Source: Cephalotrichum gorgonifer
Taxonomy: Eukaryota > Ascomycota > Sordariomycetes > Microascales > Microascaceae
Assembly (NCBI GenBank): GCA_900312665.1
Contig: ONZQ02000001.1
Span: forward strand, 3,358,541 to 3,422,540
Length of the DNA: 64,000 nucleotides
Direction: 5' to 3'
Under the pieces are notes generated by a model that did no database searches, was not told the DNA's origin, and saw nothing but the letters and a program-made list of their open reading frames with translations. The position numbers were made by a program, and so were the translations under genes. Below, piece after piece: positions 55,501 to 64,000 of this stretch (its first letter is position 1; each line of letters starts with the position of its first letter).

Positions 55501-58052
55501 TAGAGTTCGGGACTGAGCCACCAGTCATGGATATAAATCACATCTCGCGCCATACTAATAGCTCGAGACACGTTCCACATATAATCACGACCATCAACAA
55601 GCCACTCCGCGAAAACACCTTGGCGGACTGGGGCGAAGCTGCCGAAGCGGTTCTTCCCGTGCCAGAGCGTCGTCTTCAACATAGCCCTTACGGAGTCCTC
55701 GAACTCCATCATGACAGACTCCTTCCTGGAGAAGAGTTTCACTGTCCGCTCTGATGTTCGAATCGTCAGAGTATGGTGTTTTTCCTGCTGCTCCGCTCTG
55801 GATTCCACGGTCGGGGCGAGTTGGTCCCTGGGTTTGCGGTCAATCTGCTTCAAGGCGCCGTTCTTGGTGACGATTTCGAACTTGGAGTCGACGAGGTAGA
55901 CATCGTAGATGATCATATTCTCAGGTGATTCGACACACACAATGTAGCTCTCACGGATAAGGAACCACTTGCGGCCGTGGCGAGCTATCACCTTCTTGGG
56001 TGTCAGAACGCGACGGAAGTCAAGGCCTTTGGACGATTGAATGTGCAGATAGCATTCCTTGCCGTGGAAGGTGCCTTCAGCACCGAGTCTTACGCCGAGG
56101 GCAGAAAGTTCGAGGAAACGACACAAGCGATTGCTGTCAGCACGGAACATGAGCCAGCGTATCATCTCCTGCAGGTACTTCTCCAGAAGGCGCCGCTGCT
56201 TCTCGAAGCGGCGTTGGTTTGCCTGGAGGGCGTTTGCCTGACCAGTCACCGACCCTTCGGCGGCGGAGTCATCGCCCCGGTCTGTGAAGGTTGACATCAA
56301 TCTGCGGTGCCCAGGTATGCGAGGCCGTCTTCTCGCGCCCCGAATGTCCATCTCACTCGCAGTGCCCTCCCCGGCAGTAGCCTCATCGCCCGTCTCATCA
56401 CCGCGGACGCTAGCCTGGCCCTCGTCATCGCTTTCATCCGCACCAGCGAAACCACGAGCGCTCCTCAAATAAGGAAAGGTGGAGAGGGGAAACTTGGGCT
56501 GCTTCCGTCTAGATCCGACATCCGCCTTGCCAGCGGCACCGGGTAGGCTCCGTTGTATGTCCTTCGTAAAGGCGAACTTGTACCGGAGGTGGAGCTCATA
56601 AATATCCCTGAGTGTACGGGTGACACGCCACTTCATCCGGCTAGCTCCACTGCCGTATTCAAGGTCCAAGGTGAAGATCCAATGCCGATCGTTGTCCGCG
56701 TCGGGAGCTGTCGTGCTATCGGTGACACGAACCTTGAGCTGTTCGAGAAGGACAGGTATTCTCTTGTTCCCGTGCTCGTCCCTCTGGATCATGCTGGCCA
56801 GCATAAGGACGGCTGGTGCGCCGGCCCGGAGCTCAGCCATGAGTTCCGCAGATCTCGAGTAATCGAACCCGTCATCCTTCTTGGCACGCCACATCTTGAG
56901 CGTGCTTTTTAACATTGTCGGCCACCTGGGTACAGCGAAGCTGGCCGCCCGCTCAGGATTGAAAAAGGGTCGCTTGGGGTTCGCGTTCTCGACATCCGAC
57001 GCGCCGCCGCCGAAATACGTTATCCGGCGGAAATGACCCAAGCGTTTCGGATTCGGGGCATCCGCTTCGTCCCCTTCCTCTCCGCCAGGGACGCGCCCAT
57101 CCCCGACCCCGGCCCCGGCCCCGGCCCCAGACGCCCAGGGTGTACCGCGGCGCCACAACCAATCCCTAGACGGGTCTTCTCTCCCATCTCCATCAAAGGC
57201 TCCATGAGGGCCCCGGCGCTCCGAAGGGCCGGATAGGCTAGCACGACGGCCTATAAGGCGACGGCCAATCCCGGGCGACTCGCCGTCGGTGGCGTTTCTG
57301 AATATCGGGGTGCTTGGTGTGGACGCGAAGTCCGGCATCTTCGGCCGCCGCATCTTCCGGGCGCGCTTCTTCTTTTGCTTCATCGCCTTACGCGCTTCAT
57401 CTGCAGCAGACTCGTCCGCCGTCTCCTCCGCATCAGCATCAGCATCAGCATCACTGTCGTTTGCCTCGTCCAGGGTCTGCGGTGCTCGGGTCGTCGGTCC
57501 GGCAGTGGTGGGAGAGGTGGCTAGGGATTGTGGACCCGACTCCGGTTCCAACGTCGGCGACCTGGGCGTCTGGAGACCTCCGGTTCCAGCCAGGGCCTTC
57601 AGCTTCAGTATGAAGCTAGACGCTTTATTTTTGCCCGCCACTTCCGGATCGTCCAAAGACGGATGGCGAGAATGTCCGGGTTCGAGGGGATCAGAACGCG
57701 CGAATTGTACGCTTCGGCGGCTCTGTGGTACGGAAACATCGATATCGTCCCCATTCTCCTTAATGCTTCCCAGGTTTCCATTCGACTGTAGATGTGTTTG
57801 GGAGTCGAGGGACGGATCCTGGGGCGGCGCCGCACCAGTCATATTCGGTGCTGCTTCTAGACCTGGTGTGTTTCGTGCGGACACCAGCTTCGCATGTGGC
57901 ACAGGGCCCTGTTTGGCATAGGCATCGCGTGGGAGGGCAGCCTTGACGGCGGGTTTGCCCGAGGGAGACACTGCAGTCGGGGAAGGGGTTCGAGACGGTG
58001 TTAAGGATATCGGCAAGTGATCGGGAGGTGTGTCGAGGGTCGTAGAGGCCAT
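52596..58052 (-). CDS. spo14: Phospholipase D (Pld1/Spo14)
   Basis: One uninterrupted ORF of 1818 residues from the MASTTLDTPP start; an ATG at 58130 would add 26 residues of leader-like sequence. The first 430 residues are low-complexity with a Lys/Arg cluster. A PX-type region follows at about 440–610 and a PH-like region at about 650–740. Two HxKxxxxD catalytic motifs are intact: H927/K929/D934 in HHEKLCIVD and H1231/K1233/D1238 in HAKIIIADD, followed by GSANINERS. These mark a phosphatidylcholine-hydrolysing enzyme that makes phosphatidic acid on membranes. A His-rich run (about 53685–53720) lies in the variable C-terminal region. The family includes yeast Spo14 and Aspergillus PldA. The lack of introns in 5.5 kb contrasts with neighbours. 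It is head to head with gamma-tubulin. Confidence 0.93.
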   Translation of the reverse strand: MASTTLDTPPDHLPISLTPSRTPSPTAVSPSGKPAVKAALPRDAYAKQGPVPHAKLVSARNTPGLEAAPNMTGAAPPQDPSLDSQTHLQSNGNLGSIKENGDDIDVSVPQSRRSVQFARSDPLEPGHSRHPSLDDPEVAGKNKASSFILKLKALAGTGGLQTPRSPTLEPESGPQSLATSPTTAGPTTRAPQTLDEANDSDADADADAEETADESAADEARKAMKQKKKRARKMRRPKMPDFASTPSTPIFRNATDGESPGIGRRLIGRRASLSGPSERRGPHGAFDGDGREDPSRDWLWRRGTPWASGAGAGAGVGDGRVPGGEEGDEADAPNPKRLGHFRRITYFGGGASDVENANPKRPFFNPERAASFAVPRWPTMLKSTLKMWRAKKDDGFDYSRSAELMAELRAGAPAVLMLASMIQRDEHGNKRIPVLLEQLKVRVTDSTTAPDADNDRHWIFTLDLEYGSGASRMKWRVTRTLRDIYELHLRYKFAFTKDIQRSLPGAAGKADVGSRRKQPKFPLSTFPYLRSARGFAGADESDDEGQASVRGDETGDEATAGEGTASEMDIRGARRRPRIPGHRRLMSTFTDRGDDSAAEGSVTGQANALQANQRRFEKQRRLLEKYLQEMIRWLMFRADSNRLCRFLELSALGVRLGAEGTFHGKECYLHIQSSKGLDFRRVLTPKKVIARHGRKWFLIRESYIVCVESPENMIIYDVYLVDSKFEIVTKNGALKQIDRKPRDQLAPTVESRAEQQEKHHTLTIRTSERTVKLFSRKESVMMEFEDSVRAMLKTTLWHGKNRFGSFAPVRQGVFAEWLVDGRDYMWNVSRAISMARDVIYIHDWWLSPELYMRRPAAISQKWRLDRLLQRKAREGVKVFVIVYRNIETAIPIDSEYTKISLHNLHPNIFVQRSPNQFKKNQLFFAHHEKLCIVDHDIAFMGGIDLCFGRWDCPQHPLSDDVPTGFEEDGRPSDPENCQVFIGKDYSNPRVRDFFRLHEPYDDMYDRTTVPRMPWHDVGMQMVGQPARDLTRHFVQRWNYLRRGRKPTRALPFLLPPPDAKPEEFQDMGLSGTCEVQILRSAALWSLGIDETEMSIQNAYVKIIEDSDHLIYIENQFFVTSTQAYNTKIVNRIGDALVDRIVRAYQNGDDWKCFILIPLMPGFESTVDEQPGMSVRLIVQFQYHSICRGENSIFERLRAVGIDPEEYIQFYSLRKWGKLSNNVLVTEQLYIHAKIIIADDRVALIGSANINERSLLGNRDSEIAAVIRDTDMIWSTMGGKPYQVARFAHTLRMRLMREHLGLDVDEIEAEERQKTADQQAQFEEDMQGIYSEEQHPPPDGEVPSPGQRPSMLHLRSFNRDAEAAPDDASSTHSKGKQVDYDPRVTDNPDHEREVAGLGTDHWKTAAKIGTDEGRDSVVIAGREVLVHNLSPEGKGTLDSPAKPHQHHHHHHPHPHPHHRPRSSSRISERSGIDTGDRLPPLPPLNRRTTEQLGLPFASQLPGLPAIDDTDIGGPPAHHDHDNKGPDDVPHPLAADIKLAYIDKDCMRDPLNPTFLDDIWNRTADNNTKLYRQVFRCMPDSEVKTWAEYRDYTSYAKRFHTSMTGVNKNNKDEHRSDHFQSTADLVSEKPVSSSHEPNPAIVVPEKGETGQLDEKRSLWDQDNASHAAASPSQGRPPLGLDVERVFTTNSLDHPSPVLPAGDVPFPALEQPVIGPRFLEPGKEWVRDRRTTFGPLEKPASRDTSVSAQNAAGSVRRRRRGTTKGSRRGLAFEDMLDRDEAEDLLNLTRGNLVHFPYDWLVTEESNNNWGFHLDGMAPISI

Positions 58053-59646
58053 TATATCGGCGGGTACTGGGCGAGGTTGACTTGAGTTGGGATAGCGCCA
58101 AGGGGTGTGCGTGTGGGTGACGGACACCACAAGATGGGACAGCTAGTGGGAGGATTGTCGTGATATGAGGGCTGTCGGAACGAAGAATGGCATGTTCAAA
58201 CAGCCATATTCATCGGAACAGCTGGAGATGAAGATGAACAGAAGGCTCGAGAAATGTAGCAGTTACGCAGAGAAAGGGCAAACGACGCCGCCGGTCAGCC
58301 CGGCTGAAGGTATCAAGATCGATGTATGATGAGGTGCGGTCGGGATGCGACGCGTAGTCTCGTCAGCGGCGGGTAAGCGTGAGGCGGCCGAGGAGGATGT
58401 AAACTGCCGCTTCAACAAAGAAGAAATCCGTATTCACCTGGGTTCGACAGGCTCTGGATGCGAGTATATCGTGGTATGCACCGGCGACGGGGGGGATTGC
58501 CGTCAATGAAAGGAGTGTCGAAGTATGTACGAGTTGTATCCACTGTGTACCCCGTAATGTAGTGCAGTTGTGAAGTGGATTGCGGAAAGAGTGGGGAGAG
58601 ATTAAATTGGTGGGCGGTCCAGGAACTCGGGGCGACGAGAAAAGAGGGATTACCTTCCCTAGGAATAATACATGAATGAAAGTATGGCTACTTCATTGGG
58701 TCGTGGGTCCCTGCTTCAGGGGTCGAGGTAACATCTTCCTCTCAGGCTAGAAACACATGTCTATTGTGTAGTACATATCTCGAAGACAGGGGAAGAAGAG
58801 GATAAGATAAGGTACCGGTACTTGAGGAGAGCCTCACCTCAACTTGGACCCGCCAAGTACGAACCCGCGGATTACTGTGGAGGGGCCGAATTGGAGCTCA
58901 ATAAGAGTCCCAGTATTATTACTCCGTAGTGATAACTAGAGCAATAGCGATGCTCGGCGACAATATTATGTCGTCATGTGTGCGAGGACGTTTAAAATAG
59001 GCACTCTCGCACTTCACCAGAGCTCACAACTACCGATTCAAGTGAGCAAACTGTTAGGACGCCGTCGCAGGGGAATGCTTCTCCCTATATTCCGTCTCCC
59101 CCAGACCTCGAGCAGCCAACCCCCGGACTTAGGCAGTGCTTTAATAGTACATACTTGTACACCTGTGAGTAAGACGGAGTCGGTGGAGGTGACAGCTTCG
59201 AGGTACATTCGTATTGGTACATATTTCTCAAGTATTTCTTAGACTTCGTACCAGTGCTCTACTCGTAGTCTCAAGATAAGATTGCAATCTTCCCACGATA
59301 TGCGCCTGTTTTGTCGCACCCCTGGTTTAGTTGGGACATTCTATCTTGCATAATTGGACATTGACCCTCAACGTCATTCCTTCGGTGATTATCCTCACAG
59401 CGGCTGCGTTCCTGCATTGGTGCCTTCCACTTTTCAAACGTGACAGCTGGGTGACGGCTGTTGGCAGTAGCTTACACCACACCGTTCCCACCCCGCATCG
59501 GAATAAGTAACACAGAAACGCGCTTCCATTGGTAGACAAGCCAGCTTCTCTTACCGCGTCGAGAAGTAAACTCACCATCACCACCACCACAATATTCCCC
59601 TACCCCCACTCGCGATACCCTCTCGCCGCTGCGATAGCCTACCGCG
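58053..59646. promoter_or_regulatory. Divergent promoter region (phospholipase D / gamma-tubulin)
   Basis: About 1.6 kb between divergent starts. An ACTCCGTA word is at 58921–58928 and GTAC-cored words occur near 58800 and 59150–59220. ORFs within are short and unsupported. Confidence 0.5.
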
Positions 59647-61531
59647 ATGCCCAGGTACGCACATGCGCTACTGGAATTTGCTTTGGATGACCGCCGTATC
59701 TAACGCACCCGTCTCTCAGAGAAATCATCACTGTTCAGGCCGGGCAGTGTGGGAATAGCAGTGAGTCTCTTCTGCCCCACCATTGGAACTCCCCTTGTTG
59801 CCCAATAGCCTACCTCCACCTCCACCACCACCACTACCACCACCAGCAGCGTCCTCGTGCATACCCTCCAGCACCATTGACTCCAGGGTCAGACTTTGTC
59901 TTATGGCAGAAACTAATTCGAAGCAGTTGGAAGCCAGTTCTGGCAACAGCTCTGCCAGGAACATGGAATCAGCCAAGATGGCAATCTTGAGGACTTCGCT
60001 ACGGAGGGCGGTGACCGAAAGGACGTCTTCTACTACCAGAGCGACGACACACGATATATTCCCCGCGCGATATTAGTTGACCTAGAGCCCCGGGTATGTT
60101 GAGCGCTACTCAGCACGGCTGACCTGTTGCGTGAGTGGCGGCGTTGCTAATGGGGCGACTTCAGGTCATACATGGTATCCAAACAGGACCATACAGAAAT
60201 ATCTACAACCCGGAGAACTTCTACGTCGGAAAGGATGGCCTCGGCGCTGCCAACAACTGGGGTGATGGATACCAGACGGGCGAAAGCGTCTGCGAAGACA
60301 TAATGGAGATGATTGATCGCGAAGCGGACGGGAGTGACTCGTTAGAGGTACCAGCTTCCTCCTCTATACCTCGCCCTACCGCACCGAGATCATGCAACTA
60401 ACCCTGCGCTGTGTAGGGATTCATGATGCTACACTCCATCGCCGGCGGCACCGGGTCTGGCTTGGGGTCGTTTCTGTTAGAACGTCTCAACGACAGGTTT
60501 CCCAAGAAGATTGTGCAGACATACTCAGTGTTCCCCGACACGACGAACGCTGGCGACGTCGTTGTACACCCCTACAACAGCGTTCTAGCGCTGCGGAGAC
60601 TGACTCAGAATGCCGACTCCGTCGTCGTCCTAGACAACGGCGCGCTATCACACATCGCGGCTGACCGGTTGCACGTCCAATCGCCGTCGTTTGCTCAAAC
60701 AAACCAGCTCGTACGTTCGACTAAAGTTTCGTAACCATGTCTGAAAGATAACACAAAGCTGACCCCTGCTACCTTTTCTAGGTGTCGACTGTTATGTCCG
60801 CGAGTACAACAACCCTCAGATACCCCGGTTACATGCACAACGACCTTGTCAGCATCCTTGCCTCTCTAATACCAACTCCCCGCTGCCACTTCCTCATGAC
60901 TGCCTACACACCCTTCACCGGCGACCAGGTCGAGCAGGCCAAGACGGTGCGGAAAACGACAGTGCTAGACGTTATGAGGCGGCTCCTCCAGCCCAAGAAC
61001 CGCATGGTGTCGACGGTTCCGGGGAAGAAGAGCTGCTACATCTCCATCCTGAATGTCATCCAGGGAGAGGTCGACCCGACAGACGTTCATAAAAGTCTCC
61101 TGCGTATCCGAGAGCGGCGCCTGGCCACATTTATCCCCTGGGGACCAGCGAGCATTCAGGTGGCGTTGACAAAGAGGAGTCCACATATACCAATGAGCCA
61201 TCGGGTGAGCGGTCTGATGCTCGCGAACCACACGAGTATAGCCACGGTAAGATATCTACCCTCGAGGTGGAATGGCGAGAGGTAAATTTATGTGCTAACA
61301 TTGGTACAGCTCTTCAAGCGGATACTCAAGCAGTACGACGGCATGAGGAAACGAAACGCCTTCATGGACGGCTACAAGAAGACGGCGCCATTCGCGGAGA
61401 ACCTGGACGAGTTTGACGAGGCGCGGGAGGTCGTTGCCGGTCTCATCGCTGAGTACGAGTCCGCCGAGAACGCGGACTACCTAAATCCTGGAGACAAGGG
61501 ATCAGCTGAAGCGGATAAGCGCACGGCGTAA
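59647..61531 (+). CDS. tubG: Gamma-tubulin
   Basis: Seven exons (59647–59654, 59720–59760, 59927–60093, 60165–60347, 60417–60710, 60782–61246, 61310–61531) join in phase to 459 residues. It begins MPREIITVQAGQCGNSIGSQ, the gamma-tubulin nucleotide-binding start. GGTGSGLGSFLLERLNDRFP is the tubulin signature, and TVRKTTVLDVMRRLLQPKNR and NHTSIATLFKRILKQYD are gamma-specific. It nucleates microtubules at spindle pole bodies and other centres (mipA in Aspergillus). The first coding exon is only 8 nt (ATG CCC AG). The second intron (59761–59926) carries a run of CCA/CCT triplets. The stop follows a Glu/Asp-rich tail. Conserved sequence across all six joints supports the model. Confidence 0.96.
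59806..59850 (+). repeat. CCA/CCT triplet repeat in gamma-tubulin intron 2
   Basis: About fourteen imperfect triplets of CCA, CCT and CTA, directly read, between the donor and the branch site. Confidence 0.75.
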
Positions 61532-62537
61532 AGACTTGGCTAGGGGAGAAGAGGGCGGAAGGGTTATGAGGATACAAAACGGGAAACGGCCTATCTTCTT
61601 TTTTCTTTTGCAGATTGCTTTGCGTCGGCGCCGGGAAGCCTTTTCTCTCGGCCGTATTCCCTTGATTGTATGGCCTTAACCTATACTAAAGCGTATGGAC
61701 GAGGCGTCGGCACACTAGGGCCGAGAAATGACTTACGCAGACGTGGGGACATAATGACATTTGATAACATTACATACTGACGGAGGAGCACTTGCAGTGC
61801 CCCGACTACCACCCGTAGCTGAAGCGCTGACCCGTATGACTTTGTTTCACGAAGCTTCAAAGCAGGCCGACCTGACGCTTGTACATGGACCCGGCTCGGA
61901 CACGGGCACAGCTACACGTAGAGAAAGACGGTGTGACTAAGTCCGCATAAAAGTCCATAGGCTTCGTTCGTCTAGTACATTAAAGAGTAAAAGGGTATCA
62001 CCGTTTGAATAAGCCTTGGACCCAAAATCCACGCAATCTACAAGTATAAAAAAAATCGCCTTCCAATCCTCTTCTTTCTCGCAGTCTCCGTTTTGGTGGT
62101 CATATCATGAGCAGTATTTCCCATCGCACTGCCGGTGCAGACCAGGTTTTTATTATGCCGACGAGGTCGGTACCGAAGGAGCGTTTCTTGTCCTCCCTGT
62201 TTCTCGTGGCAGTGTCATTCTTCATCCTGGGTTAGGGGCCGAGATCGAGAAGGGGGATGAGTAAGGTGGTGAGGGAGGGTGTTCCGGGATCGAGCCGCAT
62301 CGATTAGGAGATGCGAGCCGGCGAGCCCCTGATATCTATTCCTTGTAGGCCCATCAGGGAACCTCCGAGGGTGAGAAGTGGTGAAAGGCTTACCCCGGGA
62401 GGGCCGCTTTGCTCTTTTGAGAAGAGATGTCAAACCCTCCGAGGTTAGATGGATATATGGATGCCATTACAGGTGCCTGGGTCACAACGCCCGAGTGATG
62501 GATGAGATGAGTCGACATTGGGATACCAACTCGCGAC
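61532..62537. other. Convergent 3' intergenic region
   Basis: About 1 kb between the ends of the gamma-tubulin and nucleotidyltransferase-fold genes. T-rich sequence follows the gamma-tubulin stop. No gene or structured RNA recognised. Confidence 0.5.
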
Positions 62538-63730
62538 TCAAGGACTCAAGCTCAAGCCCAGCAACACCCTCATGCCCTCTACCCTCGCGGCCTCCTCCGC
62601 GGCCGCATTCCTGAGGGCGTAGTCCGTCCAGAAGGCCTCGCGGTGGTCGCGGTTAAGGAAGTTACGGACGGCAAATATGCCGGAGGGGTACGTCTCGGCG
62701 AGGAACTCGAGGTCGACGTAGTCCTCCGTCTGGCGGCGGGCGTGGTGGACGTTCAGCTTGGTGGCGAACTGGTGGAAGACGTCTATGACGGGGACGACGG
62801 GGTCGGGGCCGAGGTTTATGTCGGGCTGAGACGGTGTGATGGATTCGGTTGCGGAGGGGAGGTCCGGGGGTATTCCGAGGTTGCCTTGGGAGTGGTAGGT
62901 GTGCGTGTTAGTCTTTCAGTGAGTTCAATAAGTTGGCTCGGTGAGACCCGAGGGGTGGGACGGACGGCGGTTGGTCCGTGAGTGAGAGTAAAAAAAAAGA
63001 GAAAAAAAAGAAGGGCGGGAATACGGGAGGTGAGTCCCGGATGAGAGATATACCGTTGATGATGATATCCACGCTTACGGCGAGTTCGGGTAGGGGAGGA
63101 GACGACCGGTCATCCCAGTCCCCGCCCGTGTGGACGAATATTTGAATACATCTAGTGCCGTAAGTTAAGGGCACGCATATCCTACGCGAGATTTTTCGTC
63201 AGACCTGAGCATACATGTATGTACACGTATATATATAACAAGGTGGGTGCGTGAAAATGAGATTTGCCAACTCGCGCGGCCGATGTGGGGAGAGATGGGG
63301 ACATTGTCCGGGAATTTAAACTCTCGACCTTGCGAATGAAGACCAAAAAATGAAGAAGTAAAAAAAAAACACGCGATGAGATGAGGTACGAGAGAGAACG
63401 GAGGGACAAAGTAAAAAAAAAAAAGAAAGCGAATATCGAGGAGGGTTCGTCGCACCGTTCTTCTTGCACCAGGATCGCCTCCAGGCGCTCCATAGAGACA
63501 GCCACGCTAACGTCGACGTCCTCGGTCCTGCGGGCGCCGCCGCGCAGGTAGACGGCCCAGCCGCCGAGGAAGGCGAAGAAGATGGAGTGGCTCCGGAAGA
63601 GCGAGATGAGGAACCGAGCGGCGAGGCCGAGGTGCTGCGGCGACGGGCGGCGCGAATTGTGGTACAGGACGGAGAACCGGTTGGTGTCGTAGATCTCCGC
63701 CGCCGCCTTTTCCGGGTCGTCGTCCTCCAT
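62538..63730 (-). CDS. Nucleotidyltransferase-fold protein of unknown function
   Basis: Three exons on the minus strand (63730–63456, 63181–63054, 62884–62538) join in phase to 249 residues. The first exon holds FAFLGGWAVYLRGGARRTED and then VDVSV: a GG at 56–57, arginines and a D-x-D at 71–73. This is the typical pattern of minimal nucleotidyltransferase domains (as in MNT/AbiEii-like proteins). The middle exon encodes strands ending SVDIIING, and the last exon a helical C-terminus with QTEDYVDLEFLAE and NREAF-like sequence. Such folds transfer nucleotides or are inactive; a third catalytic Asp is not certain. I do not recognise a named fungal protein. Intron 1 (63455–63182) has several A-rich (minus T-rich) runs. 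Start chosen as the only ATG before the domain. Confidence 0.75.
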
Positions 63731-64000
63731 CCTCTTTCCTCTTCCTTGTTCTTATTTTTTTCTTTCTTTCCTCGCTCTCCTTCCTCCACCAAGCCTTATC
63801 GGGCCTTTTTTTTCTTTCTTCCAGCCGTCTTTTTGTTCTTCCTTGGGGAGATGATTGCCTTGATCCCTCCCCCCAATTTCGTCGCCCCTCTTTCCTTTGC
63901 CCCTAAGTGGTTCAAGGGAACGCGGGGTGGGAAAAGGCCGGGGTTTAGAAGGGGGTAAGGTCGGCCCCCTTCGACTCGATTGGAGACGGGGAGTGGAGTG
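63731..64000. promoter_or_regulatory. Upstream region of the nucleotidyltransferase-fold gene
   Basis: The last 270 bp should contain the promoter of that gene. It is rich in T/C runs on the plus strand. No other gene is supported up to the window edge. Confidence 0.45.

Noticed and set aside
59783..60076. 97-codon ORF overlapping gamma-tubulin exons 2–3
   Set aside because: It reads through an intron with CCA repeats and then a wrong frame of the gamma-tubulin exon.

Overview
The window is nuclear DNA of a filamentous ascomycete, most likely a Sordariomycete. I infer this from short GT–AG introns with CTAAC/CTGAC-type branch sites, GC-rich third codon positions, compact genes separated by 0.1–4.6 kb of low-complexity DNA, and fungal-specific families (a FacB/Cat8 zinc-cluster regulator, an Inn1/Fic1-type C2 protein, Pmp3, Pgc1). 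It is a draft assembly: 252 N bases sit at 15602–15853. I find 21 protein-coding genes, mostly housekeeping, almost all rebuilt by joining exons. I see no transposon, CRISPR array, secondary-metabolite cluster, tRNA or rRNA gene.

Layout, left to right: a claudin-like four-helix membrane protein (+); the importin Kap123 (-), which shares a promoter region with a phytanoyl-CoA dioxygenase-like enzyme (+); an acidic WKF-domain protein (-), head to head with proteasome subunit alpha-1/Scl1 (+); a 4.5-kb gene-poor stretch with G-quadruplex-type and C-homopolymer tracts; an unrecognised gene broken by the assembly gap (+); a TMEM234-like membrane protein (-); the cytokinesis C2 protein Inn1 (-); the dynactin actin-related protein Arp1 (-); a very small mitochondrial-type protein (-); Gpi11/PIG-F (+); the 57-residue proteolipid Pmp3 (+); a YchF/Ygr210-type GTPase (-), head to head with a SET-domain methyltransferase (+); a 4.2-kb regulatory-looking stretch leading to FacB/Cat8 (+); the phospholipase Pgc1 (+); the Paf1-complex subunit Rtf1 (-), head to head with the ubiquinone hydroxylase Coq7 (+); a large intronless phospholipase D (-), head to head with gamma-tubulin (+); and a nucleotidyltransferase-fold protein (-).

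The genes do not form one pathway. Themes that recur are membrane lipids (Gpi11, Pgc1, PLD, Coq7 for quinone), cytoskeleton and division (Arp1, gamma-tubulin, Inn1), and gene control (FacB, Rtf1, the SET protein). The most interesting material is at the level of gene structure: a 10-nt internal microexon in the GTPase, a frame-preserving 27-nt candidate cassette exon in kap123, several first coding exons of 7–17 nt, and an unexplained one-base phase problem at the end of the TMEM234-like gene. I did not find a convincing new multi-gene system. All intron boundaries are read by eye from splice signals, reading phase and known protein families; none is backed by transcripts.
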